Shown one piece after another: positions 54,866 through 62,272 of a stretch of 64,000 nt of DNA; the first letter of the stretch is position 1, and each line of letters begins with the position of its first letter. A model generated the notes under the pieces. The model ran no database searches. It was not told where the DNA came from and worked only from the letters and a program-made list of their open reading frames with translations. The position numbers and the translations under genes were made by a program. The stretch spans positions 5,332,001-5,396,000 of the forward strand of contig NZ_PJMW01000002.1 of NCBI RefSeq assembly GCF_002846365.1. The letters run 5' to 3'. This stretch comes from Nocardia fluminea (lineage in GTDB: Bacteria > Actinomycetota > Actinomycetes > Mycobacteriales > Mycobacteriaceae).

Positions 54866-55003
54866 GTGGGCATCGTGGCCTATTTCTCCGAGGCCGAACT
54901 GGCAGACACGCCTCCTGGGGCGGGACCCAAGCTGTGGGCGGCCGACGTCACGGGGCGATTCCCGCTGTACACAAGTCTGGTCGCCGAGAAGGGCGCACGA
55001 TGA
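54866..55003 (+). CDS. Small ORF (45 codons) coupled to alcohol dehydrogenase
   Basis: GTG at 54866 with GGGAAGG just upstream, then MGIVAYFSEAELADTPPGAG and a C-terminal part with LWAADVTGRFPLYTSLVAEK. About three quarters of third codon positions are G or C, as expected for a gene here. Its stop overlaps the alcohol dehydrogenase ATG as ATGA, the coupling used throughout the region. No family recognised, no signal peptide or membrane helix. It could be a small accessory subunit or a translated leader. Confidence 0.55.
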   Translation: MGIVAYFSEAELADTPPGAGPKLWAADVTGRFPLYTSLVAEKGAR

Positions 55004-56109
55004 GCACTATTCGAACGCGAGCCGCGGTCCTGCGCGCGGCGGATGGTCCTTTCCAGCTCGAGGACGTCGAGCTCGACGCTGTCGGCCCCGGTCAGGTCGT
55101 GGTGCGGATCGCCGGCGTCGGTATCTGCCACAGCGATTTCCTGCCACGCACGCCGATGGCCAAACCGCCCATCGTCACCGGGCACGAGGGTTCCGGTGTC
55201 GTGGTAGCGCGCGGAGACGGTGTCACCGAGCTCGCGGTCGGCGACCACGTGGTGCTGTCGTTCGATTCCTGCGGGCACTGCCGCAATTGCCTGGACGCCC
55301 AGCCTGCGTACTGCACGAGCTTCTGGCCGCGGAACATGTCGGGATACCGGCCCGGTCGGCCGACGAACGTCCGTGACGCGCAAGGACTTCCGGTCCAGGG
55401 AAACTGGTTCGGCCAGTCGTCCTTCGCGGAGTACAGCGTCGTCGCCGCCCGTAACGCGGTGAAAGTCGACCCCTCGCTTCCGCTCGAACTACTCGGTCCG
55501 CTGTCCTGCGGGGTGCTGACCGGGGCCGGTTCCGTCTTCACGTCCCTCGGTGTCGAGGCCGGTGACAGCCTGGCCGTCTTCGGCGCCGGAACGGTCGGGT
55601 TGTCGGCCATCATGGCCGCGCGGGTGGCCGGAGCCGCCGTGATCGTCGCGGTCGACAAGAACCCGGACCGATTGCGTCTGGCCGAAAAGCTCGGTGCCAC
55701 TCATGCTTTCACTGCTGACACCGAGGATCTCGTGGAGGCCGTCAAGTCTCTGGTGCCGGGTGGACTCGACTACTCGCTCGACACCACCGGGGTACCCGAG
55801 GTGGTCTCGAAGGCCATCGACGTGCTGCGCCTGCGCGGTGTCTGCGGGTGCGTCGGCGTGCAATTGAAGCCCCTTCTCGTTAGGCCCGATCAGCTCGCGT
55901 TCGGCCGGACCATCAAGGGCATCCTCGAGGGCGACAGCGTACCGAAACTGCTGATTCCCCGGTTGCTCGAGCTGTGGCAGCAGGGTCGCTTCCCGTTCGA
56001 CCAGCTCATCGAAACCTTCCCGCTCGAGCAGATCAACGAGGCCGAGCGGGCCATGAAATCCGGCGCAGTGGTCAAACCTGTGCTGGTCCCAGGAAAGGAA
56101 GACTCATGA
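55000..56109 (+). CDS. Zinc-dependent alcohol dehydrogenase
   Basis: 369-residue medium-chain dehydrogenase. Catalytic zinc ligands are Cys43 (GICHSD) and His62-Glu63 (GHEGSG), and the structural zinc lobe has Cys91, 94, 97 and 105. The NAD site is GAGTVGLSAI, followed by VDKNPDRL, whose Asp favours NAD. It resembles aryl/allyl alcohol dehydrogenases. It would convert a primary alcohol to an aldehyde for the next gene, which it overlaps as ATGA. The start at 55000 overlaps the small ORF. Confidence 0.95.
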   Translation: MSTIRTRAAVLRAADGPFQLEDVELDAVGPGQVVVRIAGVGICHSDFLPRTPMAKPPIVTGHEGSGVVVARGDGVTELAVGDHVVLSFDSCGHCRNCLDAQPAYCTSFWPRNMSGYRPGRPTNVRDAQGLPVQGNWFGQSSFAEYSVVAARNAVKVDPSLPLELLGPLSCGVLTGAGSVFTSLGVEAGDSLAVFGAGTVGLSAIMAARVAGAAVIVAVDKNPDRLRLAEKLGATHAFTADTEDLVEAVKSLVPGGLDYSLDTTGVPEVVSKAIDVLRLRGVCGCVGVQLKPLLVRPDQLAFGRTIKGILEGDSVPKLLIPRLLELWQQGRFPFDQLIETFPLEQINEAERAMKSGAVVKPVLVPGKEDS

Positions 56110-57560
56110 CCGTGGACTACACGGCGCTGTACATCGGCGGAGCGTGGACGGCGCCGTCGTCCGATCGCCGCATCGAGGCCTTCTCGGCGAGTACCGAAGA
56201 GTTGCTCGGCAGTGTGCCCGCGGCGACGGAGACGGACGTGGACGCGGCTGTCGCCGCCGCCCGCGCCGCCTTCGACGACCCGAGGGGCTGGTCGACCTGG
56301 GCGCCCGAGCGTCGCGCCGAGGTGCTCGATCGGTTCGCCGCCGAACTCGCCGGCCGCAGCGATGAGATCGCCCGTCGTGTGAGCAGCCAGAACGGCATGC
56401 CGATCCGCTTCGCCAAGGTGGTCGAAGGCGGCGTTCCCGGCGCAATGCTGCGGTACTACGCAGATCTCGTGCGCACTCATCCCGAATTCGAGGTTCGGCC
56501 GTCCTTGGTGGTGGGGTCGACCGAGGTGCGCCGGGACCCGATCGGCGTGGTCGGGGCGATCGTGCCGTGGAACTTTCCGCAGACTCTGGCCTTCTTCAAA
56601 CTGGCTCCCGCCTTGGCCGCGGGATGCACGGTGGTGATGAAGCCGTCCTCGGAGACCGTTCTCGACGCGATGATGATCGCTGAGGCCGCTGCGGCCGCTG
56701 AGCTGCCTGCCGGTGTCCTGAACATTGTGCCGGGGGCGGGCCGCACGGCCGGCGCCCATCTGGTCGCCCATCCAGGCGTGGACAAGATCGCGTTCACCGG
56801 CTCCACCGACGCCGGACGGTCCATCGCGGAAACGTGCGGCCGCCTGCTCAGGCCGGTGACACTGGAGCTCGGCGGCAAGTCCGCGGCGATCATCCTCGAC
56901 GATGCGGATCTGGCGACCACCCTGCAGGGCCTGTTCGCAGTGAGCCTGATGAATCAGGGGCAGAGCTGCTACATCTGCACCAGGATCCTGGCTCCGCGTG
57001 GCCGCTACAGCGAGATCGTCGACGGTCTCAGCGACCTGGTGCGCACCCTGCGCATCGGTGATCCGCTGGATCGGTCGACCGTGATCGGACCGCTCGCGAC
57101 TGCCCGCCAGCGCGACATTGTCGAAAGCTATATCGCCAAGGGGCTGGCCGAAGGCGGCCGAATCACCGTCGGCGGCTCGCGGCCGGCCGGATTCGACCGC
57201 GGCTGGTATGTCGAACCGACCGTCTTCGCCGACGTGAGCAACGATGCCACCATCGCCCGCGAGGAAATCTTCGGCCCCGTGCTGTCGGTCATTCCGTTCG
57301 ACGACGACGAGGACGCGCTGCACATGGCCAACGACTCCGCGTACGGACTCGGCGGCACGGTGTGGACCACTGATCTCGAACGCGGAGCCGCCCTGGCCCG
57401 CCGGGTTCAGACCGGCAGCATCGGCGTGAACGGCTACACGATGGATCACGGCGCGCCTTTCGGCGGTGTCAAGGACAGCGGGCTCGGCCGTGAACTCGGT
57501 CCGGAAGGCCTGTCGGCGTATCAGCAATACAAGTCGGTGTATCTTCCGCGCAGCTCTTGA
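56106..57560 (+). CDS. Aldehyde dehydrogenase
   Basis: 484 residues. Catalytic Cys288 is in NQGQSCYICTRI, Glu254 in LELGGKSA, the cofactor site is PWNFPQ at 154-159 and FTGSTDAG at 230-237. It oxidises the aldehyde from the adjacent alcohol dehydrogenase to a carboxylate, which a FadD could activate. ATGA overlap with the alcohol dehydrogenase. Its own stop codon lies inside the next operator. Confidence 0.95.
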   Translation: MTVDYTALYIGGAWTAPSSDRRIEAFSASTEELLGSVPAATETDVDAAVAAARAAFDDPRGWSTWAPERRAEVLDRFAAELAGRSDEIARRVSSQNGMPIRFAKVVEGGVPGAMLRYYADLVRTHPEFEVRPSLVVGSTEVRRDPIGVVGAIVPWNFPQTLAFFKLAPALAAGCTVVMKPSSETVLDAMMIAEAAAAAELPAGVLNIVPGAGRTAGAHLVAHPGVDKIAFTGSTDAGRSIAETCGRLLRPVTLELGGKSAAIILDDADLATTLQGLFAVSLMNQGQSCYICTRILAPRGRYSEIVDGLSDLVRTLRIGDPLDRSTVIGPLATARQRDIVESYIAKGLAEGGRITVGGSRPAGFDRGWYVEPTVFADVSNDATIAREEIFGPVLSVIPFDDDEDALHMANDSAYGLGGTVWTTDLERGAALARRVQTGSIGVNGYTMDHGAPFGGVKDSGLGRELGPEGLSAYQQYKSVYLPRSS

Positions 57561-57575
57561 CCGTTCGTACGGTCA
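57558..57575 (+). promoter_or_regulatory. Operator overlapping the aldehyde dehydrogenase stop codon
   Basis: TGACCGTTCGTACGGTCA with perfect arms; its first three bases are the stop codon. TTGACC (57557-57562) and ATATTC (57581-57586), 18 bp apart, could give a promoter for the esterase. Confidence 0.8.
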
Positions 57576-57640
57576 CGGGGATATTCGAATCACAGGCGCC
57601 CGATCAAGCGGGTCCGCCGAATGACCACAACGAGGTGATC

Positions 57641-58618
57641 ATGTTCTCTGGGCCACACGGAGGCTCGTCCTCCCGCAACGTAATTCCCGCTCTGACAGCC
57701 GGCGCGGTGCGTACGGTGTTCAGGCCTCTGCGGCCTACCGGGCTGCAACTGCGGGTGATCCGCGCGGCCGCCGACTCGGTCGGCGCAGTCCGGAACCCGA
57801 GGGGTGCGCGGGTGGAGCCGGTTCGTATCGGATCGATGACGGGAACGTGGGTGTCCGCGACAGGCAACGGTTCCCGAACGCTGACCGGTGCGGTTCTCTA
57901 CCTGCACGGGGGTGGCTTTGTGCTGGGTTCGTCGCGGTCGCACTTCGGCTTGGTGAAACGGTTGTCTGCCGCCAGCGGCATGCCGGTCCTCGTCCCGGAC
58001 TACCGGCTCGCGCCGGAGGCGGGGTTTCCAGTAGCCCTCGACGACGCTCTCGCCGCCTACCGGTGCCTGATAGCTGAGGGGTACTCGCCGGATCGCATCC
58101 GCCTGGCGGGAGATTCGGCGGGCGGCTACTTGGTGGCGGCCTTGTTGGCAGAACTGCGGCGACAGCAGCTGCCGGTGCCCGCGGGCGCGTTGCTCATGTC
58201 GCCGCTGCTCGATCTGGATATCGCTCGTGCCGAGCGAACGCGGGATCCGGTGATTCCCTTGGCGTTCGGCAACGAGTGCATCAGCGCATTTCTCGGGGAG
58301 ACCGCGGCGTCGGATCCACGGGTGGATGTGCTGGCTGCCGACAAACGGGGCTGGCCGCCGGTGCTGATACAAGTCGGGTCCACCGAGTGCCTGCTACCGG
58401 AGGCAAAGGCGATGGCCGACTCGCTGACGGCGGCGGGCGTGCCGTGTGAACTTCAGATCTGGCCTGGGCAGGTGCACGTCTTCCAGGTCATGGCGCGCGT
58501 ACTGCCCGTTGCCCGGATCGCCCTGACACAGGGCGGCGCGTTCCTCCGCACCACGGTGGGAACCGCACAGAGCTCGATCGTCGAGCGCGACGCGCGACCG
58601 GGGCGAAACATCGCATGA
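57641..58618 (+). CDS. HSL-family esterase/lipase (alpha/beta hydrolase)
   Basis: 325 residues. The oxyanion motif HGGGF begins at residue 89, the nucleophile is Ser159 in GDSAGG, and the C-terminal His is in GQVHVFQ. This is the hormone-sensitive-lipase (LipN/LipU) type. Probably releases acids or alcohols from lipid esters. The ATG at 57641 has GAGG 5 bp upstream; earlier in-frame codons overlap the operator. A relic of a related gene is at 2574-2745. Confidence 0.92.
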   Translation: MFSGPHGGSSSRNVIPALTAGAVRTVFRPLRPTGLQLRVIRAAADSVGAVRNPRGARVEPVRIGSMTGTWVSATGNGSRTLTGAVLYLHGGGFVLGSSRSHFGLVKRLSAASGMPVLVPDYRLAPEAGFPVALDDALAAYRCLIAEGYSPDRIRLAGDSAGGYLVAALLAELRRQQLPVPAGALLMSPLLDLDIARAERTRDPVIPLAFGNECISAFLGETAASDPRVDVLAADKRGWPPVLIQVGSTECLLPEAKAMADSLTAAGVPCELQIWPGQVHVFQVMARVLPVARIALTQGGAFLRTTVGTAQSSIVERDARPGRNIA

Positions 58619-58646
58619 CGCTCAGACTCTGGATCGACGGTAGTAT

Positions 58647-58664
58647 AGACCGTTCGTACGGTTA
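58647..58664 (+). promoter_or_regulatory. Operator before TetR 3
   Basis: AGACCGTTCGTACGGTTA lies 20 bp upstream of the GTG start of TetR 3. TAGTAT at 58641-58646 is a possible -10 just upstream of it, so the repressor would sit on the transcription start. Indicates autoregulation. Confidence 0.78.
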
Positions 58665-58683
58665 GCAAAGTATGGGAGAGCCT

Positions 58684-59349
58684 GTGGCCAGACCAGCCGG
58701 GAGGCGCACAGAAATCCTCGAAACCTTCATTCGGCACGTCGCTGAACAGGGCTACGAGCGGACCAATCTCGGTGATATCGCCAAAGAGCTCGATATGTCC
58801 AAGGGAACGATAGTTCACCATTTCGGCACCAAAGCGCAGATGCTGCGCGAGCTCGAAGAGAATTACATGAAGCACGAGCTCGACGCGGTGCGTTCCCTCT
58901 GGGAGCAATTGGACAAGCCGCAGGAGCGCATTGCCGCGATCGTTTTCGCCTCCACTCTGCTGCAGGTGGTGGCTCGGGACGCGACGGTGGCGAGTCAACG
59001 CGAGGTAGTGCAGCTCTCTGACGATCCAGCCATGCAAGAGGTTCGGAAACTCCGCCGGGAACTGCAACGGATGACCGAGGACGAGCTGCGGCGCGGTATC
59101 GAAGAAGGTACGTTCCGGCCGGTCGATGTCGAAGTGGTCACCTTGCAGCTGTGGGGTTCGGTCCAGTGGATGTTCGTGTGGTTCCAGCCGGGGCGGCGCC
59201 ATACTCCGGAGGAAATCGGATCGACGTTCGTCGACATCCTGCTCGGCGGACTTCTCGTTGACCGGTTCGGTCTCGCCCCGCTGGCGGACCCGAACGGCGA
59301 GATCGCCACCGTCGTTCGTGAGACCTTCGAGGCTCACGCCGCGCAATGA
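58684..59349 (+). CDS. TetR-family regulator 3 of three paralogues
   Basis: 221 residues from GTG 58684 (MARPAGRRTEILETFIRH), with GGGAGAG at 58674-58680 as in TetR 2; an ATG at 58672 is in frame but lacks a ribosome site. The helix-turn-helix LGDIAKELDMSKGTIVHHFG is almost the same as in TetR 2, and so is most of the ligand domain. With an operator in its own promoter, it is a strong candidate for the regulator of the whole set. TetR 2 and 3 must differ in ligand or affinity if both are functional. Confidence 0.94.
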   Translation: MARPAGRRTEILETFIRHVAEQGYERTNLGDIAKELDMSKGTIVHHFGTKAQMLRELEENYMKHELDAVRSLWEQLDKPQERIAAIVFASTLLQVVARDATVASQREVVQLSDDPAMQEVRKLRRELQRMTEDELRRGIEEGTFRPVDVEVVTLQLWGSVQWMFVWFQPGRRHTPEEIGSTFVDILLGGLLVDRFGLAPLADPNGEIATVVRETFEAHAAQ

Positions 59350-59410
59350 ACGCATCGGTGGACGGTCGGCAGGGGTCGGCTGCGCTCGTTGAGAGGTCGG
59401 TCTTCCCACA

Positions 59411-60064
59411 ATGAACGACAGCGAGGCTTCCGGACGCGCCGCGACGGGGCGTGCGCCAGGTCGGACCATCCCGCGGACGAAACGCGGCGAGCGGAAACGC
59501 GCGGCTTTGGTCGCGGCGGCGCGCGAGATCTTCGAGCGGGATGGCTATCTCGATGCGAGGATCGCCGATATCTCAGAGGCCGCGGGAGCGGCTTCGGGGT
59601 CTTTCTACACCTATTTCGATGGTAAAGACGACGTGTTCGCTGCACTGGTGGAGCAAGCGCGCCAAGAGATGCTGCATCCACATATCCGAGAACGTACTGG
59701 GGTCGCGGACCCGCGCCAGCTGATCTATGCCGCGAATCGAGAGTACCTACTCGCCTACGAGAAGAATGCCCGTTTGATGGCAGTGTTCGAAGAGGCCGAG
59801 CTCGTCAATGCCGAGTTCCGGCGTCTGCGCCTCGAACGCGCGCGTTCCTTCGTACTGCGCAACGAGAAGATGATCCGGGCTCTGCAGCAGCGGGGACAAG
59901 CGTCGGCCGACCTCGATCCCTTGGTTGCCGCACAGGCACTGTCGGCGATGGTCAGCCGGATGGCCAGCGTCGTGTTCCTACAGGGGCAGCCGATCGAGTT
60001 CGAGTCGCTGGTTACCACGCTCACACAGTTGTGGGTTAACGCACTGCAGCTGAAGCCGTCCTGA
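59411..60064 (+). CDS. TetR-family regulator, unrelated to the three paralogues
   Basis: 217 residues with a basic N-terminal arm (about 1-27) before the helix-turn-helix IADISEAAGAASGSFYTYFD (about 54-73). The recognition helix (SGSFYTYF) is different from the TIVHHFG group, so it should have another operator. It is 61 bp downstream of TetR 3, the same strand. The ATG at 59411 is used; a weak AG-rich site precedes it. Role unknown; it may control the following fadD genes. Confidence 0.92.
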   Translation: MNDSEASGRAATGRAPGRTIPRTKRGERKRAALVAAAREIFERDGYLDARIADISEAAGAASGSFYTYFDGKDDVFAALVEQARQEMLHPHIRERTGVADPRQLIYAANREYLLAYEKNARLMAVFEEAELVNAEFRRLRLERARSFVLRNEKMIRALQQRGQASADLDPLVAAQALSAMVSRMASVVFLQGQPIEFESLVTTLTQLWVNALQLKPS

Positions 60065-60151
60065 CAGCTCTTGCCTCGGCGAGATATTCGCCGGCCGAAG
60101 GTGCTGCAGCACGTCGATGTCGCTGATGGTGTGTCTTCTTCCTAGCGCGAT

Positions 60152-60169
60152 TGACCGTACGGTCGGGCA
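60152..60169 (+). promoter_or_regulatory. Distal operator before fadD
   Basis: TGACCGTACGGTCGGGCA; the centre GACCGTACGGTC (60153-60164) is itself a perfect 12-bp palindrome. It lies 95 bp upstream of the proximal site. A short CGGCGA/TCGCCG hairpin at 60077-60093 may end the preceding TetR transcript. Confidence 0.72.
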
Positions 60170-60246
60170 GTAATGGCCGCGCATTGCGGGGCTTGCTGGG
60201 CCAATCCACGCTTCGGGTCGAACGAAATTGGCGGAGCAACAAGTAT

Positions 60247-60264
60247 TGACTGTACGAGCGGTCA
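60247..60264 (+). promoter_or_regulatory. Proximal operator and promoter before fadD
   Basis: TGACTGTACGAGCGGTCA, 51 bp upstream of the start. TTGACT (60246-60251) is the -35. The -10 is less clear (CTTGTT near 60273). Confidence 0.8.
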
Positions 60265-60314
60265 GTGACAGGCTTGTTACGCGGGTCACACAGGGATGAC
60301 CTAGAGGAGATGTA

Positions 60315-61961
60315 ATGAACCAAGCCACAACGTTGTGCGCGGCTTTTCAGCGGACGGCCGCCGCTCGCCCGGATGCGACGGCCCTGCGAATGCACGGAGT
60401 CGAAGGCGGATTCACCTGGCGTCAGTACGCCGATGAAGTGGAGCGGATCGCCGGTGGACTGGCGAGTCTGGGGGTTCGGCGGGGCGACACCGTCGCGACG
60501 ATGCTCACCAACCGCCCAGAGTTCAACCTCGCCGAGACAGCGGCTTCGCACCTCGGTGCTGCGACCTTCTCGGTATACAACACCAGCTCGCCGGAGCAGC
60601 TCCGGTTTCTGCTCACCGATGCCGGAGCGCGGGTGATCGTCACCGAGCGGGCGTTCGCCGATCAGATCCGAGCAGCCGGAGCGCCGGTCGACCATGTCCT
60701 TGTTCTGGAGGATGGTGACCTCGAAAAGCTCTCTCCTGCAAATGATTTCGACTTCGAGGCGGCGTGGCAGGCGGTCCGGCCGGAGGACGTGTTGTGCCTG
60801 ATCTACACCTCGGGGACCACCGGTGATCCGAAGGGCGTCGAGCTGACGCACGCCAACATGCTCGCGTTAGCCGAACAGATCGTCGCGGTCTTCCCGATCG
60901 GCCCGGACGATATCGGTGTCTCCTACCTGCCGTCGGCGCACATCGCCGATCGCGGGATGGGGCACTATTTCGTGAACATCTACGGCGCCGAGGTCACCTG
61001 CGTGCCGGACCTCAAAGCGCTGGCCGAGGTGTTGCCGGTGGTGCGTCCGACCTTCTTCGTGGCGGTACCGCGGGTGTGGGAGAAGCTGAAGTTTTCTGTC
61101 GACGCACGCCTGGCGGCGCAGCCGGAGATCAAGGTGGCGTTCGAGGCGGGCAACGAGCAGGTCGCCGGCGGCTTGCGCGCGGCGCTCGGTTTCGACCGCC
61201 TGAACTGGGCGCTTACCGGAGGCGGCGCGGTTCCGCCTGACGTCTACGACTTCCTGACTCGCCTCGGCGTGCCGCTCAGCGAGGCGTGGGGAATGTCGGA
61301 ATGTGGTCTCGGCTCCGGCGCCGCTCCAGGGGTGGCCAAGCACGGCTCTATCGGTCCGGTGCTGCCGGGGATGGAGGCGAAGGTGCTGGAGGACGGCGAG
61401 CTGCTGGTCCGTGGTCCGAATGTCATGCGCGGCTACCGAGGCCGACCGCAACAGACCGCAGAGGCGGTCGACGCGGACGGCTGGCTGCACACCGGCGATG
61501 TCGTCACCATGGATGACGAGGGCTACATCACGATCATCGACCGCAAGAAGGAACTCATCATCAGCGCGGCCGGCAAGAACATGTCGCCGTCCAATATCGA
61601 GAACGTCATCAAGCAGGTCTCGCCGCTGATCGGCCAGCTCACCGTTATCGGTGACGGCAAGCCCTACAACATCGCACTGGTAGTGCTCGATCAAGAGGTC
61701 GTCGCGGCGCAGGGAATGGCCGATGACCCGGCGGAGCTCGCTGAGTCGGAGTCGATCCGCAAACTCGTGAACGAGGCGGTCGAGGCGGGCAACTCGCGGC
61801 TGTCCCGGGCCGAACAGGTCAAGCGCTACACCATCTTGCCGACATTCTGGGAGCCGGGCGGGGAGGAAGTCACCGCGACCATGAAGCTGCGTCGGCGGAA
61901 TATCAGCGCGAAGTACGCCGAGCAGATCGAGCAGCTCTACGCGCAGCCCCGCGACCAGTGA
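60315..61961 (+). CDS. fadD: Long-chain acyl-CoA synthetase (FadD family)
   Basis: 548 residues. The AMP signature LIYTSGTTGDPKGVELTH is at about 161-178, followed by EAWGMSECG, WLHTGDVVTMDDEG and IDRKKELIISAAGKN. Shorter than FadD15-type enzymes (about 600) but complete. It is related to 13444-15183. AGAGGAG lies 8 bp upstream of the ATG. The first of two tandem fadD genes, under two operators. Confidence 0.94.
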   Translation: MNQATTLCAAFQRTAAARPDATALRMHGVEGGFTWRQYADEVERIAGGLASLGVRRGDTVATMLTNRPEFNLAETAASHLGAATFSVYNTSSPEQLRFLLTDAGARVIVTERAFADQIRAAGAPVDHVLVLEDGDLEKLSPANDFDFEAAWQAVRPEDVLCLIYTSGTTGDPKGVELTHANMLALAEQIVAVFPIGPDDIGVSYLPSAHIADRGMGHYFVNIYGAEVTCVPDLKALAEVLPVVRPTFFVAVPRVWEKLKFSVDARLAAQPEIKVAFEAGNEQVAGGLRAALGFDRLNWALTGGGAVPPDVYDFLTRLGVPLSEAWGMSECGLGSGAAPGVAKHGSIGPVLPGMEAKVLEDGELLVRGPNVMRGYRGRPQQTAEAVDADGWLHTGDVVTMDDEGYITIIDRKKELIISAAGKNMSPSNIENVIKQVSPLIGQLTVIGDGKPYNIALVVLDQEVVAAQGMADDPAELAESESIRKLVNEAVEAGNSRLSRAEQVKRYTILPTFWEPGGEEVTATMKLRRRNISAKYAEQIEQLYAQPRDQ

Positions 61962-62143
61962 CGGTGCTGGGGTGTCAGAGCGGTCGGCCTGTCCGCGTGA
62001 CCGGAATGGACCTGGCCACCATGATGTTCCGCTGGGACGGAACGGAATTGGCGGCCGTGGTGGACTGGGAGATGTCCACCATCGGTGACCCGCTGCTGGA
62101 TCTGGGCCGGCAGATCGCGGAGGCAGCCGCACTCACCGGTTAG
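61958..62143 (+). pseudogene. Relic of an APH-family phosphotransferase
   Basis: The frame right after the fadD stop encodes MDLATMMFRWDGTELAAVVD and WEMSTIGDPLLDLGRQIA, which match the catalytic-to-metal region of the phosphotransferase at 37206-38270 (HLANMMFRFDGPELAAMVD ...). DNA identity is high over about 110 bp. The catalytic HGD has become GMD and everything before and after is gone, with a stop at 62141-62143. It is a remnant of a second copy that once stood between the two fadD genes. Confidence 0.78.
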
Positions 62144-62229
62144 GGCATGCGCGTTTTCGCGAATGAAGCGGCCACCACGTCACCCCTTCAGATATTCAGG
62201 TCTGCGCGTGACGCCGAAAAATTCTCCGC

Positions 62230-62249
62230 AGGCGGCGATTCCGCCGCCT
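62230..62249 (+). repeat. Short hairpin before the last fadD gene
   Basis: AGGCGGC and GCCGCCT are 7-bp arms around GATTCC. It is a possible weak terminator or leader hairpin 23 bp upstream of the next start. Confidence 0.35.
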
Positions 62250-62272
62250 CGCTGATCCAGGAGTAGAACAAG

